Shown: positions 28,635-38,045 of the stretch, in pieces | Layout of the letters: every line of letters begins with the position of its first letter | Numbering within the stretch: position 1 is the first letter of the stretch | The notes under the pieces: model-generated | Seen by the model: only the letters and a program-made list of their open reading frames with translations | Databases searched by the model: none | Told to the model about the DNA's origin: nothing | Assembly: GCF_016820245.1 (NCBI RefSeq) | Contig: NZ_JAFCAR010000004.1 | Location: 862,051-926,050, forward strand | Reading direction: 5' to 3' | Source of the DNA: Jannaschia sp. Os4 | GTDB taxonomy: Bacteria > Pseudomonadota > Alphaproteobacteria > Rhodobacterales > Rhodobacteraceae | Length of the DNA stretch: 64,000 bases | Position numbers and translations under genes: made by a program

Positions 28635-29003
28635 ATGGCCACCGTCACCCGCATCACGCCCTTCGTCCTGTGCGCCGACCTCGACGCGGGGGTCGCGTTC
28701 CTCGAGGGGCTGGGCTTCGCCTGCACGTTCCGCCAAGCCGACCCCGGCTACGCGTTCCTGCGCCGCGACGGCCACGGGGTGCGTCTCCTCGAGGCCGACG
28801 CGGATCTCGACGACCCGGCGCGGCGGCAGATGGTGTATGTCGACGTGGACGACGTCGACGGGGCGTGGGCGGACCTGCGGTCCTTCGTCGAGGCCCTGCC
28901 CGAGGGGACGTGGCGCGCGCCGTTCGACCGGGACTACGGCCAGCGGGAGTTCCACGTGAGCCACGGGCCGACGCTCTGGATGTTCGGGCAGGCGAACGGG
29001 TGA
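28635..29003 (+). CDS. VOC (glyoxalase/bleomycin-resistance) family protein
   Basis: 122 aa, single vicinal-oxygen-chelate domain starting VTRITPFVLCADLDAGVAFLEGLGF. Metal-site residues are not complete enough to predict an enzyme activity (no clear H-E-H-E set). YGQREFHVSHGPTLWMFGQ near the end is typical of this subfamily. It could be a small-molecule binding or resistance protein. Confidence 0.8.
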   Translation: MATVTRITPFVLCADLDAGVAFLEGLGFACTFRQADPGYAFLRRDGHGVRLLEADADLDDPARRQMVYVDVDDVDGAWADLRSFVEALPEGTWRAPFDRDYGQREFHVSHGPTLWMFGQANG

Positions 29004-29037
29004 ACCGGATGCCCGCGCGGCACGTTGGACCCCGCGT

Positions 29038-29065
29038 TTGACCCGCGCGCCGCCGGGAGTATCTC
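29038..29065 (+). promoter_or_regulatory. Promoter of the first SLC13 transporter gene
   Basis: TTGACC (29038-29043), a 16-base spacer and TATCTC (29060-29065), 25 bases before the ATG at 29091. Confidence 0.55.
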
Positions 29066-29090
29066 TCCCCCACACCGTCCGGACCCCACC

Positions 29091-30872
29091 ATGACCACCG
29101 ACCAAGCCATCCTCTTCGCCCTGTTCGGCGGCGTCTTCGCGATGCTTCTGTGGGGACGGTTCCGCTACGACGTCGTGGCCTTCGCGGCGCTGCTGCTGGG
29201 GGTGATCCTCGGCGTGGTGCCCAAGGAGGACGCCTTCTCCGGCTTCGGGCACCCCGCGACGGTGATCGTGGCCCTCGTGCTGATCGTCAGCGCGGGGCTC
29301 GTGCGGTCGGGGGCGGTGCTGTTGATCACCCGCAAGCTGGTGGACGCCAAGCGCCGGGCCTCGAGCCACATCGCCATCATGGGCGGCATCGGCGCGGTCC
29401 TGTCGGCCTTCATGAACAACGTCGCGGCGCTGGCGCTGCTGATGCCGGTGGACATCGCCACCGCCTCCAAGGCCGGGCGGCCGCCGCGCGCGACGCTGAT
29501 GCCGCTCTCCTTCGCGACGATCCTCGGCGGGATGATCACCCTCATCGGGACGCCGCCCAACATCATCATCGCGGGCATCCGTCAGGACCAGCTGGGCGAG
29601 GGTTTCCGGATGTTCGACTTCGCGCCCGTGGGCCTCGTGACCGCCGGCGTCGGGCTGCTGTTCGTGGCGACGATCGGGTGGCGGCTGATCCCCGGGGCGC
29701 GGGACGAGGTCGCGCAGCACGACGGCGTGTCGGAGACGGCCTCCTATGTGGCCGAGCTCACCATCCCCGCCGACCACCCCCGCGTCGGCGAGCCGCTGCA
29801 GCAACTCTACGACCCCGCCGACGAGGCGGGGGTGCGCGTGCTCGGCCTCATCCGCGAGGGGCGGCGCCAGTTCGGGTCGGGGCGGTTCGTGAAGCTCAAG
29901 GCGGGCGACCAGATCGTCCTCGAGGCCGCCCCGGAGGCGCTCGACGAGTTCCGCGCGGGCGAGGACCTCGAGTTCTCGGACCGCAAGCGCATGTCGCTGC
30001 TGGAGGCCGCCGAGCAGGGCCTGCAGCTCCTCGAGGTGGTCGTGACCGAGCAGTCGCGCATCAACGGGCGCTCGGCGCAGGCGATCGGGCTGGCGTGGCG
30101 GCAGCGCACGGTGCTGATGGGCATCTCGCGCCGGGGCCAGCGCATCCAGGACCGGCTGCGGCGGACCAAGGTGCGGACGGGCGACATCCTCCTGCTGCTG
30201 GCCCCCGCCGAGACGGCGGAGGAGGTGGTGTCGTGGCTGGGCGCCCTGCCGCTGGCCGACCGGGGGCTGGCGGTGACGGAGAACAAGAAGATCTGGCCCG
30301 CCGCCCTCCTGTTCGGCGGCGCCGTGGCCGCCGCGTCCTTCGGCATGATCGACCTGACCGTAGCGCTCGGGGCGGTGGTGCTGCTCTACGCGGTCACGCG
30401 GATCGTCAGCCTGCAGGAGCTCTACGACCACGTGGAATGGCCAGTGGTGGTGCTGCTCGGCTCGATGATCCCGCTGGGCGCCGCGCTGGAGACGACCGGC
30501 GGCACGGTGCTGGTCGCCGACCTCCTGACGAGCGCGACGGCCGGCCAGCCCGCGTGGGTCGCGCTGCTGGTGCTGATGGTCGTGACGATGACGCTGTCGG
30601 ACGTGCTCAACAACACGGCCACGGCCATCGTCGCGGCCCCCGTCGGGATCGAGGTCGCGCGCACGCTCGACGTCTCGCCCGACCCGTTCCTGATGGCGGT
30701 GGCGGTCGCGGCCTCCTGCGCGTTCCTCACGCCCATCGGGCACAAGAACAACACGCTGATCCTCGGTCCCGGCGGCTATTCCTTCGGCGCCTACTGGCGG
30801 ATGGGCCTGCCCTTGGAGATCATCGTGATCGCGGTGGGCCTGCCGTCGATCCTCGTGTTCTGGCCGCTCTGA
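29091..30872 (+). CDS. SLC13 family permease with two TrkA-C domains (copy 1)
   Basis: 593-aa inner-membrane transporter. The N-terminal membrane half has SAFMNNVAALALLMP and GGMITLIGTPPNIIIAG, the paired substrate/Na+ hairpin motifs of the DASS/SLC13 superfamily. The middle (about 210-390) carries two RCK/TrkA-C regulatory domains, and the C-terminal half repeats the motif as LNNTATAIVAAP and TPIGHKNNTLILGPGG. Probable substrates are dicarboxylates, sulfate or another anion. The stop is only nine bases from the convergent lipoprotein gene. Confidence 0.9.
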   Translation: MTTDQAILFALFGGVFAMLLWGRFRYDVVAFAALLLGVILGVVPKEDAFSGFGHPATVIVALVLIVSAGLVRSGAVLLITRKLVDAKRRASSHIAIMGGIGAVLSAFMNNVAALALLMPVDIATASKAGRPPRATLMPLSFATILGGMITLIGTPPNIIIAGIRQDQLGEGFRMFDFAPVGLVTAGVGLLFVATIGWRLIPGARDEVAQHDGVSETASYVAELTIPADHPRVGEPLQQLYDPADEAGVRVLGLIREGRRQFGSGRFVKLKAGDQIVLEAAPEALDEFRAGEDLEFSDRKRMSLLEAAEQGLQLLEVVVTEQSRINGRSAQAIGLAWRQRTVLMGISRRGQRIQDRLRRTKVRTGDILLLLAPAETAEEVVSWLGALPLADRGLAVTENKKIWPAALLFGGAVAAASFGMIDLTVALGAVVLLYAVTRIVSLQELYDHVEWPVVVLLGSMIPLGAALETTGGTVLVADLLTSATAGQPAWVALLVLMVVTMTLSDVLNNTATAIVAAPVGIEVARTLDVSPDPFLMAVAVAASCAFLTPIGHKNNTLILGPGGYSFGAYWRMGLPLEIIVIAVGLPSILVFWPL

Positions 30873-30881
30873 CCCGCCCCG

Positions 30882-31301
30882 TCACCGTGCGGCGGCCACC
30901 TCCAGCGAGACGTTGGAGCCGAGCGAGGCGAGGAAGAGCTTCCGCACCCCGTCCGTGTCGGTGACGTAGACCTCGGCGCGGGGGCCTTGGCCGATGCCGA
31001 ACCCCTCCTCGATGCCGAACCGGCCGGGGGGCGTCGTGGTGCGGAACTCGACCGAGTAGGGCAGTTGGTAGGGGCACTCGGCGGTGGTGCCGGACCACCC
31101 GCTGTTGGTGCCCTCGGGGCGGACCCCGACGCAGCGGGCCCGGTCGGTCATGGTGATCGTCACTTGGTTCGCGCCCGCGGCGACGAAGGCGACGCGGGGC
31201 GGGCCCGACGGCTCGGCGGGGAAGGTGCCGCCCGAAGGCGTGCCCACGGGCGCGCAGGCCGCGGCCGCGAGGCCCGCGAGGGAGAGGAACAGGGGTCGCA
31301 T
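30882..31301 (-). CDS. Hypothetical lipoprotein
   Basis: Not recognised; 139 aa. MRPLFLSLAGLAAAAC gives a lipobox with Cys16. The mature part has two more cysteines (RARCVGVRP, TAECPYQLPYS) and a beta-rich look (QVTITMTDRARC, AEVYVTDTDGVRKLFLASLG). It starts 11 bases after the second SLC13 gene on the same strand, so it is likely co-transcribed with it. Confidence 0.8.
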   Translation of the reverse strand: MRPLFLSLAGLAAAACAPVGTPSGGTFPAEPSGPPRVAFVAAGANQVTITMTDRARCVGVRPEGTNSGWSGTTAECPYQLPYSVEFRTTTPPGRFGIEEGFGIGQGPRAEVYVTDTDGVRKLFLASLGSNVSLEVAAAR

Positions 31302-31312
31302 GGGGTCGTCTC

Positions 31313-33091
31313 CTAGAGCGGCCAGATCGTCGGAATCAGCACCGCCGCCAAGGCCCCGATGCTCAGGTTGAGGGGGATACCAGCCTTGAGGAAGTCGGTG
31401 AAGCGGTAGCCGCCGGGTCCGTAGACGAGTGTGTTCGTCTGGTACCCGATGGGCGTCGAGAAGCTGGCAGAGGCCGCGACCATCACGGCCACCACCAAGG
31501 GCCGCGGATCGACGCCCAGCGCCTCGGCCACGCCGATGGCGAGCGGCGTCACCACGACGGCCACCGCGTTGTTGGACACGAGCTCGGTCAGCACGCTCGT
31601 GAGCAGGAAGATCGCCCACACCAGCAGGATCGGGTGCAGCACCGCGAGGCCGGGGGCCGCGACGTCGACGATCATGGCGACCGCGCCCGAGGCCTGCAGA
31701 CCCTGCCCCACCGCGAGCATCGCGAAGATCAGGATCAGGAGGCGCCCCTCGACGGCGCCGAACGCCTCGTCGGCGTCGACGCAGCGGGTCAGCAGCACGA
31801 CCGCCACCGCGAGGATGGCGAGCGCGAGGATGGGCGCGGCCCCGATGGCCGCGAGCAGCACGATGGCGGCGACGGCCAGCGCCGGGATCCACGCGCGGCC
31901 CCGCCGGAAGGCGCGCTCGGCGGGGGCGGAGACCTCGGTCAGGTCCATGTCCTCCGCCAGCCGGTGGATGTCGGCCTCGGCCCCCTCAAGCAGCAGAGTG
32001 TCGCCCACGCGGACGACCACGTCGTCGAGCTTGCCCGAGATGTTCCTGTCGCGGCGGTGGACGGCGAGCGGATAGACCCCGAAGCGGCGCCGCAGGCGCA
32101 TCGCGCCCATGCGGCGGCCCACCATGCGCGCGCCGGGCGTGACGAGCACCTCGACGGTGGTGGTCTCCACCGCGCCCACTTGGTCGATGCGCTTGAGCTC
32201 GGGGTTGCGCTGCAGCGAGAGGAGCTCGGCCACCTCCGAGCGCAGGATCACCCGGTCGCCCACCCGCAGCTCGACGGCGGCGAGGTCGCGGCGCAGCGAG
32301 GCGTCGCCCCGCACCACGTCCACGAGGCGGACGCCCGGCCGCTTGAAGAGCTGCACCTCGGTGGCGCGGCGCCCGACGAGGTTCGACTCCGGCGGGATGA
32401 CCGCCTCCGCGAGGTACCGCGTCTTGCGCCCGCCGCCGAGCAGGCCCGCCAGCGAGGTGCGCTCGGGCAGGACGCGCGGCGCGACGACGGCGAGGTAGAA
32501 CAGGCCCCACGCGGCCAGCGGCACGGCCAGCGGCGTGACCTCGAAGATGGTGAAGGGCGCGAGGCCCTCCGCGCGCGCCACGCCGTCCACGAGCAGGTTG
32601 GTCGACGTCCCGATCAGGGTCAGCATGCCGCCGAGGATCGAGGCGTAGGAGAGCGGGATCAGCAGCTTGGACGGCACGGTGCCCAGCGTCGCCGCGAGCT
32701 GCACCATCACGGGGATCATGACGACCACGACGGGCGTGTTGGCCACGAAGCCCGAGGCCACCACGACGAAGGCCATCAGCATGGCGACGGCCAGCTTCGG
32801 GCGCGAGCGGGCCTGCCCCTCGGCGGCGCGGGTGAACCAGTCGAGCGCCCCGGTCCGCACGAGCGCGCCCATCAGGACGAACATCGCGCCGATCGTCCAA
32901 GGGGCGGGGTTGGACAGCGTGTCGAGCGCCGCCTCGTAGGGGAGGAGGCCGAGCAGCAGGAGCGCCGAGGCGCCGCCGAGGGCGACGACCTCGGTGGGGT
33001 AGCTCTCCCGCAGGAACAGCAGGAACATGGCGACGACGACGGCCAGCGCGATCCACGGGCGGAGGGGGTCTGGGATGTCGATCCACGTCAT
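31313..33091 (-). CDS. SLC13 family permease with two TrkA-C domains (copy 2)
   Basis: 592-aa paralogue of the transporter at 29091-30872 with the same order: membrane half with SGFVANTPVVVVMIP and GGMLTLIGTSTNLLVDG, two TrkA-C domains (about 205-385), membrane half with ELVSNNAVAVVVTP and TPIGYQTNTLVYGPGG. The pores differ (TSTN against TPPN; GYQTN against GHKNN), so substrate or ion preference may differ. It is the first gene of an operon with the following lipoprotein. Confidence 0.9.
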   Translation of the reverse strand: MTWIDIPDPLRPWIALAVVVAMFLLFLRESYPTEVVALGGASALLLLGLLPYEAALDTLSNPAPWTIGAMFVLMGALVRTGALDWFTRAAEGQARSRPKLAVAMLMAFVVVASGFVANTPVVVVMIPVMVQLAATLGTVPSKLLIPLSYASILGGMLTLIGTSTNLLVDGVARAEGLAPFTIFEVTPLAVPLAAWGLFYLAVVAPRVLPERTSLAGLLGGGRKTRYLAEAVIPPESNLVGRRATEVQLFKRPGVRLVDVVRGDASLRRDLAAVELRVGDRVILRSEVAELLSLQRNPELKRIDQVGAVETTTVEVLVTPGARMVGRRMGAMRLRRRFGVYPLAVHRRDRNISGKLDDVVVRVGDTLLLEGAEADIHRLAEDMDLTEVSAPAERAFRRGRAWIPALAVAAIVLLAAIGAAPILALAILAVAVVLLTRCVDADEAFGAVEGRLLILIFAMLAVGQGLQASGAVAMIVDVAAPGLAVLHPILLVWAIFLLTSVLTELVSNNAVAVVVTPLAIGVAEALGVDPRPLVVAVMVAASASFSTPIGYQTNTLVYGPGGYRFTDFLKAGIPLNLSIGALAAVLIPTIWPL

Positions 33092-33196
33092 CCGGACGGT
33101 GTGCCCCGCCGGGGCGGTGGGGGCCAGTGGCCTGTTCGCCGATGCGCGCCGTGAGCGCTTCGGCGGGCCGGGCAGCGGCCCCGGGGCCCCGTCGGC

Positions 33197-34093
33197 CTAG
33201 CCGTCCGTCGCGCGGCGGGCCGGACGGACGAGGGCGAGGCCCGCGAGCATGAGGGCGAGGGCCACGCCCACGGCCCACGGGTACCGCTCGCCGAGGAGGA
33301 GCATGGACCACGCCACGCCGAACCCGGTGACGAGGAAGGCGGTCTGGGAGGCGAACACGCTCCCGGCCCGGCCGAGGAGCCATAGGAACCCCGCGTAGAT
33401 CAGGGTGTGGCCGCCCGCGATGGCGAGCACGGCGGCGGAGGCGAGCGCCTCGCCGGGCGCGAAGAGGGCCTTGGCCTGCCCGCTGGCGAACGCGGCGGCG
33501 ATGGAGACGGGCGCGAAGACGACCGCCGCCCCGAGGAAGGCGCGCAGCGGGTCGAGCCCGGCCATGCCGGCCTTGGCGATCCACGTCGAGTTCAGCGCGT
33601 AGCATATCGGCGCGATGAGCGCGGTGGCGATCCACGCGAGGTCGCCGCCCCCCACCCCGTCGCGGGAGGCGGCGATGAGGGCGACGCCGCCGAGGCCGAG
33701 CGCAAGGCCCGCGACGCGGCGCGGGTCCGCCGTCTCGGTCCGCGCCACGAGGCCCATGGGCAGCGCGAAGAGCGGGATCGTGGAGATGAGGATCGCCATC
33801 AGCCCCGCCTGCAGGTGGCCCACCGCGGTGTAGGAGGCGACGTGGGGGATCAGCGTGCCCAGCACGGCGAGCCGGGCGCAGAACGCCCATTCCGCGCGGG
33901 TCGCGGGGAAGGCCGGCCCCCCGCGCCGGGCGACGAGCGCCCAGCAGATCGCGAGGGTGACGACGCCCTGCCACGCCATCATGCCCCACGGCTCGAACCC
34001 GGCCGCCCGCGCGACCTTGGTCGCGGGCTGCATCAAGCCCCAGCCCGCGCCGAAGAGCAGCAGCAGGCCATGGAGATGGAACGGGCGCGTCAT
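33197..34093 (-). CDS. EamA/DMT family transporter
   Basis: 298 aa, about ten membrane segments in two EamA repeats (LLLLFGAGWGLMQPATKVAR, then IATALIAPICYALNSTWIAK). The ATG at 34093 is chosen; upstream in-frame sequence is low-complexity. Distinct from the EamA gene at 23636-24550 in sequence. Substrate unknown. Confidence 0.85.
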   Translation of the reverse strand: MTRPFHLHGLLLLFGAGWGLMQPATKVARAAGFEPWGMMAWQGVVTLAICWALVARRGGPAFPATRAEWAFCARLAVLGTLIPHVASYTAVGHLQAGLMAILISTIPLFALPMGLVARTETADPRRVAGLALGLGGVALIAASRDGVGGGDLAWIATALIAPICYALNSTWIAKAGMAGLDPLRAFLGAAVVFAPVSIAAAFASGQAKALFAPGEALASAAVLAIAGGHTLIYAGFLWLLGRAGSVFASQTAFLVTGFGVAWSMLLLGERYPWAVGVALALMLAGLALVRPARRATDG

Positions 34094-34196
34094 GGGCGCC
34101 GTGTGCGGCGCGGACGCGACCGACGCAACGCCGCCCGCCCGCGCTCCGCCCCCCAAGCCGGGACGCTACGCGGCTCACGCCCCGAAGGTCCGCGCC

Positions 34197-35012
34197 CTAC
34201 CGCGCCGGCGGCCCCGCCTGCGCCAGCCGCCCGCCCACGCGCACCGGCCAGCAGGCCTCGGCCAGCCCGTCGCGGCGGACGTCCACCACCAGCCCGCAGA
34301 GCGTCGCCTCGCCCAGCGCGGGCGCGAAGCGCTCCTTGGTCATGCCGGTGACGAAGCGGCGGATCGGCTCGGTCTTGTCCATGCCGATCACCGAATCGTA
34401 GTCCCCGCACATGCCCGCGTCCGTCAGGTAGGCCGTTCCCTTCGGCAGCACCTGCGCGTCGCCGGTGGGGACGTGGGTGTGGGTGCCCACCACGACGCTC
34501 GCGCGCCCGTCGCACCAGTGGCCGACCGCCATCTTCTCGGACGTCGCCTCGCAATGCACGTCCACGAGGACGGCATCCACGGCGGTGCCGAGGCGGTGGG
34601 CGCGCAGGATGCGCTCGAGGATCGAGAACGGCTCGTCGTAGGTCCGCGACATGAAGACCTGCCCCAGCACCTGCACCACCAGCAGGCGCCGTCCGCCGAT
34701 CTCGTAGACGCGCCAGCCCTTGCCCGGTGCGGCCTTGGCGAAGTTCTCGGGACGTAGGACGCGCGGCTCCTGCTCGATGAAGCCCATCATGTCCTTCTGG
34801 TCGAAGGCGTGGTCGCCCAAGGTGACGACGTCCGCGCCCGCCGCCAGCATCTCCTTGGCCTGCGCCGCGTTCAGCCCGCGGCCCGACGAGGCGTTCTCGC
34901 CGTTGACCACCACCGCGTCGAGGCCCCACTCGGCGCGCAGCGCGGGCAGGCGCTCGGCCACCGCCCGGCGGCCCGCGCGCCCCATCACGTCGCCGAGGAA
35001 CATCAGTCGCAT
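34197..35012 (-). CDS. YmdB-like metallophosphoesterase (TIGR00282 family)
   Basis: 271 aa, cytosolic. Metal-binding motifs of calcineurin-like phosphoesterases follow in order: FLGDVMGRAG (residues 5-14), VVNGENASSGRGL, VTLGDHAFDQ, DVHCEATSEK and GTHTHVPTGD. Members hydrolyse 2',3'-cyclic nucleotides or 3',5'-cAMP in vitro and affect gene expression in Bacillus. The start ATG at 35012 coincides with the first motif beta strand (MRLMFLGD), so it is well supported. Confidence 0.9.
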   Translation of the reverse strand: MRLMFLGDVMGRAGRRAVAERLPALRAEWGLDAVVVNGENASSGRGLNAAQAKEMLAAGADVVTLGDHAFDQKDMMGFIEQEPRVLRPENFAKAAPGKGWRVYEIGGRRLLVVQVLGQVFMSRTYDEPFSILERILRAHRLGTAVDAVLVDVHCEATSEKMAVGHWCDGRASVVVGTHTHVPTGDAQVLPKGTAYLTDAGMCGDYDSVIGMDKTEPIRRFVTGMTKERFAPALGEATLCGLVVDVRRDGLAEACWPVRVGGRLAQAGPPAR

Positions 35013-35058
35013 GCCCGGCCCCCTAGACCCGCGCGCGCCCGGCGTCCATTCGGCGGGC

Positions 35059-35571
35059 ATGGAGATCGTCGCGGGACCCCAGCGGATCGACGCCCTCGCG
35101 GGGGTCGTGGAGCGCGCCTTCGCCCCCGAGGGGGTGCCCGAGGCGGCGCGCGTCGCCCGGCTGCTCCGCGAACTGGCCGCCACGCCGCCGAAAGACCTGC
35201 TCGTCCTGTCGGGCTGGGCGGAGGGCGCGGCGGTCGCGGTGACGGCGTGGTCGCGCCTGCAGGGCGCGGGCGCCGCCACTTGGATCCTCTCGCCGGTCGC
35301 CGTCGCGCCGGACCGGCAGCGGTCGGGCCTCGGCACACGGCTGATCGAGGCGGGCATCGCACGGCTGCGCGGCGCGGGGGCGGACCTGCTCGCGGTCTAC
35401 GGCGACCCGGCCTACTACGGGCGCTTCGGCTTCGACGCGGCCCATGCCCCGCCCGCGCCGCACCCGCTCGGGATGCCCTTCGGCTGGCAGGGCCTGCCCC
35501 TCGTGCCGGGGGCCGCCTTGGCCGGACCGGTCCGCCCCGTGCCCGCGCTGGACGACCCCGCGCTCTGGTGA
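35059..35571 (+). CDS. GNAT family N-acetyltransferase
   Basis: 170 aa. The acetyl-CoA site is ILSPVAVAPDRQRSGLGTRL (motif A with QRSGLG), and the later AVYGDPAYYGRFGFDAA is typical of the YhbS-like subfamily. No substrate can be deduced. It is divergent from the YmdB-like gene with a 46-base gap. Confidence 0.88.
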   Translation: MEIVAGPQRIDALAGVVERAFAPEGVPEAARVARLLRELAATPPKDLLVLSGWAEGAAVAVTAWSRLQGAGAATWILSPVAVAPDRQRSGLGTRLIEAGIARLRGAGADLLAVYGDPAYYGRFGFDAAHAPPAPHPLGMPFGWQGLPLVPGAALAGPVRPVPALDDPALW

Positions 35572-35671
35572 CCGCGCGACGCGCGCCCGGAGGCCCGCGT
35601 GTGCACGGGAGTGCCCCCTCCGTTCGCGCGAGGGAACCTCGTTTGGCGCGGGCGCGCCCGCCGTCGGCGAC

Positions 35672-37987
35672 TCAGGTGCCGAACGGCACCCAGATCGTCT
35701 GGACCTCCGTCGCCGCCCGCAGCCACGGGCCGGACGGCCCCGCCCAGTCGGTCGCGGTGCGATCGTTCACCCATGTCCGCTTGAGGTCGCGCGCGGCCTC
35801 GCGCTCCACGACCGCCGACAGGTCCGCCTCCGAGAAGGACCACACCGCGTCCACCCCGTAGTGCCCCGCCAGATGCGGCGCGAGGTCGGCGTGGTCGCCC
35901 GTCAGGACGTTGACCACGCCCGCCGGGACGTCGCTGGTCTCGAGGACTTGGTAGAAATCCGTCGCCACCAGCGGTGCCGTCTCGGACGCCACGAGGACCA
36001 GCCGATTGCCCATGCTCAGCGCCGCGCCCACGATCCGGCACAGCCCGGCCAGCGGTGCGTCCTCGGGCGCGAGCGCCCCGATCACGCCCACGGGGACGTT
36101 CTGGCTGACTGCCAGCCCGCGCATCGGCACCTGCACCGTGCGCCCGTCGTTCTTGTCGGCCCAGCCCGCCCAGCGGAACAGGTCCGCCACGGCAGCGTCG
36201 ACCTCCCGCTCCCCGTCGCGGCCCGTCAGGGCCTTGATCCGGCTGGCGAACTCCGCCCCCCGCACCGACAGGTTCTCCGCGAGGTAGTAGAGGATCTGCG
36301 CCCGCAGATGGGCGGTGGCGGCGGACCAGCCCTTGGCCCCCACCGCCGCCTCGACGGCGTTGCGGACGTCCTTGCGGTTGGCGATGCCGACCTCGCCCAC
36401 GACGCCCTTGGGCCCCGCCACCGCGCGGGTGTAGCCCCCGTCGGGCCGCGCCTGCTTGCCGCCCACGTACATCTTGGCGGTGCGGTCCACCGCGTCGCCC
36501 AAGGGGTCGGCGGCGGCCTCGAACCGCTTGACCGGCTTGAGCTTCCCGCCCCGCGCGGGCCGCAGGTAGGCGTGGAGGCCGGCGACCCCGCCCTCGCGCC
36601 CGAACCCGCTCTCCTTCATGCCGCCGAAGGGGGCGGCGGCGTCCATCATGTTGGTGCCGTTCACCCACACGATGCCCGCGCGGATCTTGGGCGCGGTGTC
36701 GAGCGCGTGGTCGATGTCCTGGCTCCAGACGGAGCCCGCAAGCCCGTAGACCGTGTCGTTGGCCAGCTGCACCGCCTCGGACGGCGTGCGGAAGGTGGTC
36801 ATCGCCAGCACCGGGCCGAACACCTCCTCGCGCATCAGCACGTCCTCGGTCCCGAGGCCTGTGACGAGGACCGGGGGCAGGAAGCAGCCGTCGGGCGCGG
36901 TGCCGCGATGCACCTCGCCGCCCGTGCGGGCCAGCATCGCCTCGACGTTCGCCTTGTGGTCGGGATGGACCATCGCGCCCATGTCGACGGCCTTGTCCAG
37001 CGGGTCGCCCACGCGGATGCGGGCCATGCGGTCCTTGAGGCGCGCGGTGAGGTCTGCGGCGATCCCCTCCTGCACCAGCAGCCGCGTCCCGGCGCAGCAG
37101 ACCTGCCCGCCGTTGAACCAGATCGCGTCGACCAGCCCCTCGACGGCCCCGTCGATGTCGGCGTCCTCGAACACGACGTAGGGGGACTTGCCGCCCAGCT
37201 CCAGCGTCAGGCCGAGGCCCCGCCCGGCGGTGGCCGCGCGGATGCGGCGCCCCACCTCGGTGGAGCCGGTGAAGGCGATCTTGTCGACCTCGGCGTCCAC
37301 GAGGGCCGCCCCCGTCGCGCCGTCCCCGGTCACGACGTTCAGCACCCCGTCCGGCAGGCCCGCGCGCTGCGCCACCTCGCAGAACATGAGCGCGGTGAGC
37401 GGGGTCCATTCGGCGGGCTTCAGCACCACGGCGTTGCCCATCGCCAAGGCGGGCGCGACCTTCCACGCCAGCATCAGGAGGGGGAAGTTCCACGGGATCA
37501 CCGCGCCGCAGACGCCCCACGGCTCGGCGCCGGGCACGATCTCGGCGCGCAGGGCGGCGTGGCCCGCGTGGTGGTAGAAGTGGCGCGCGGCCAGCGACAC
37601 GTCGATGTCGCGCGCCTCGCGAATCGGCTTGCCGGTGTCGAGCGTCTCCAGCACCGCGAAGAGCCGCGCGTGCTTCTGCAGACCCCGCGCGATGGCGTAG
37701 AGGACGCGGGCACGCTCGTGGTCGGAGGCCTTGGCCCACGGCCCTTGTGCCTTGCGCGCCGCCTTCACCGCCGCCGCGACGTCCTCCGCCGTGCCCTGCG
37801 ACACCTCGGCCAGCACCTCGCCCGTGGCGGGCGCGGACACCTCGAAGGCTCCCGCGGGCTTGGTCCACGCGCCGCCGATCCAATGCCCGAACCGCCGCCC
37901 GCGGGCGTCGAGCCACGCATCGACCTCGTCCCGCCCTTCGGGCGCCGGTCCCCATTCCATGCTCTCGAACTTCTCCCGGACGGTCAT
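35672..37987 (-). CDS. Two-domain aldehyde dehydrogenase, ALDH16 type
   Basis: 771 aa with two consecutive ALDH folds. The N-terminal one is complete: PWN (Asn167), general base Glu263 in LELGGKSP, and the nucleophile Cys297 in NGGQVCCAG. The C-terminal fold (from about residue 500) lacks the cysteine and glutamate and keeps only the NAD-fold frame (SVRGAEFASRIKALTGR, VPVGVIGALAPEDAPL), ending in EVQTIWVPFGT. This matches the ALDH16 family. It oxidises aldehydes with NAD(P)+; its position after deoC suggests acetaldehyde as one substrate. Confidence 0.9.
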   Translation of the reverse strand: MTVREKFESMEWGPAPEGRDEVDAWLDARGRRFGHWIGGAWTKPAGAFEVSAPATGEVLAEVSQGTAEDVAAAVKAARKAQGPWAKASDHERARVLYAIARGLQKHARLFAVLETLDTGKPIREARDIDVSLAARHFYHHAGHAALRAEIVPGAEPWGVCGAVIPWNFPLLMLAWKVAPALAMGNAVVLKPAEWTPLTALMFCEVAQRAGLPDGVLNVVTGDGATGAALVDAEVDKIAFTGSTEVGRRIRAATAGRGLGLTLELGGKSPYVVFEDADIDGAVEGLVDAIWFNGGQVCCAGTRLLVQEGIAADLTARLKDRMARIRVGDPLDKAVDMGAMVHPDHKANVEAMLARTGGEVHRGTAPDGCFLPPVLVTGLGTEDVLMREEVFGPVLAMTTFRTPSEAVQLANDTVYGLAGSVWSQDIDHALDTAPKIRAGIVWVNGTNMMDAAAPFGGMKESGFGREGGVAGLHAYLRPARGGKLKPVKRFEAAADPLGDAVDRTAKMYVGGKQARPDGGYTRAVAGPKGVVGEVGIANRKDVRNAVEAAVGAKGWSAATAHLRAQILYYLAENLSVRGAEFASRIKALTGRDGEREVDAAVADLFRWAGWADKNDGRTVQVPMRGLAVSQNVPVGVIGALAPEDAPLAGLCRIVGAALSMGNRLVLVASETAPLVATDFYQVLETSDVPAGVVNVLTGDHADLAPHLAGHYGVDAVWSFSEADLSAVVEREAARDLKRTWVNDRTATDWAGPSGPWLRAATEVQTIWVPFGT

Positions 37988-38000
37988 GCCCTGCCCTTTC

Positions 38001-38042
38001 GATGTTCCGGAAATACTCCGGGGTCCGGGGCAGCGCCCCGGT
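38001..38042 (-). repeat. Dispersed hairpin repeat, copy 1
   Basis: Plus-strand form TGTTCCGGAAATACTCCGG followed by a 7-bp G/C hairpin (38025-38031 with 38035-38041, loop AGC). Seen from the minus strand the hairpin comes directly after deoC and is followed by GGAGTATTTCCGGAACATCG. The same unit recurs at 62791-62836 and 63957-64000. It probably works as a terminator or attenuator between deoC and the ALDH gene. Confidence 0.75.
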
Positions 38043-38045
38043 CGT

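Noticed and set aside
27885..30743. 952-codon minus-strand open frame
   Set aside because: Covers LysE, VOC and SLC13 genes on the other strand; composition is shadow-like (RQQHRHDR repeats), so it is a third-position GC artefact.
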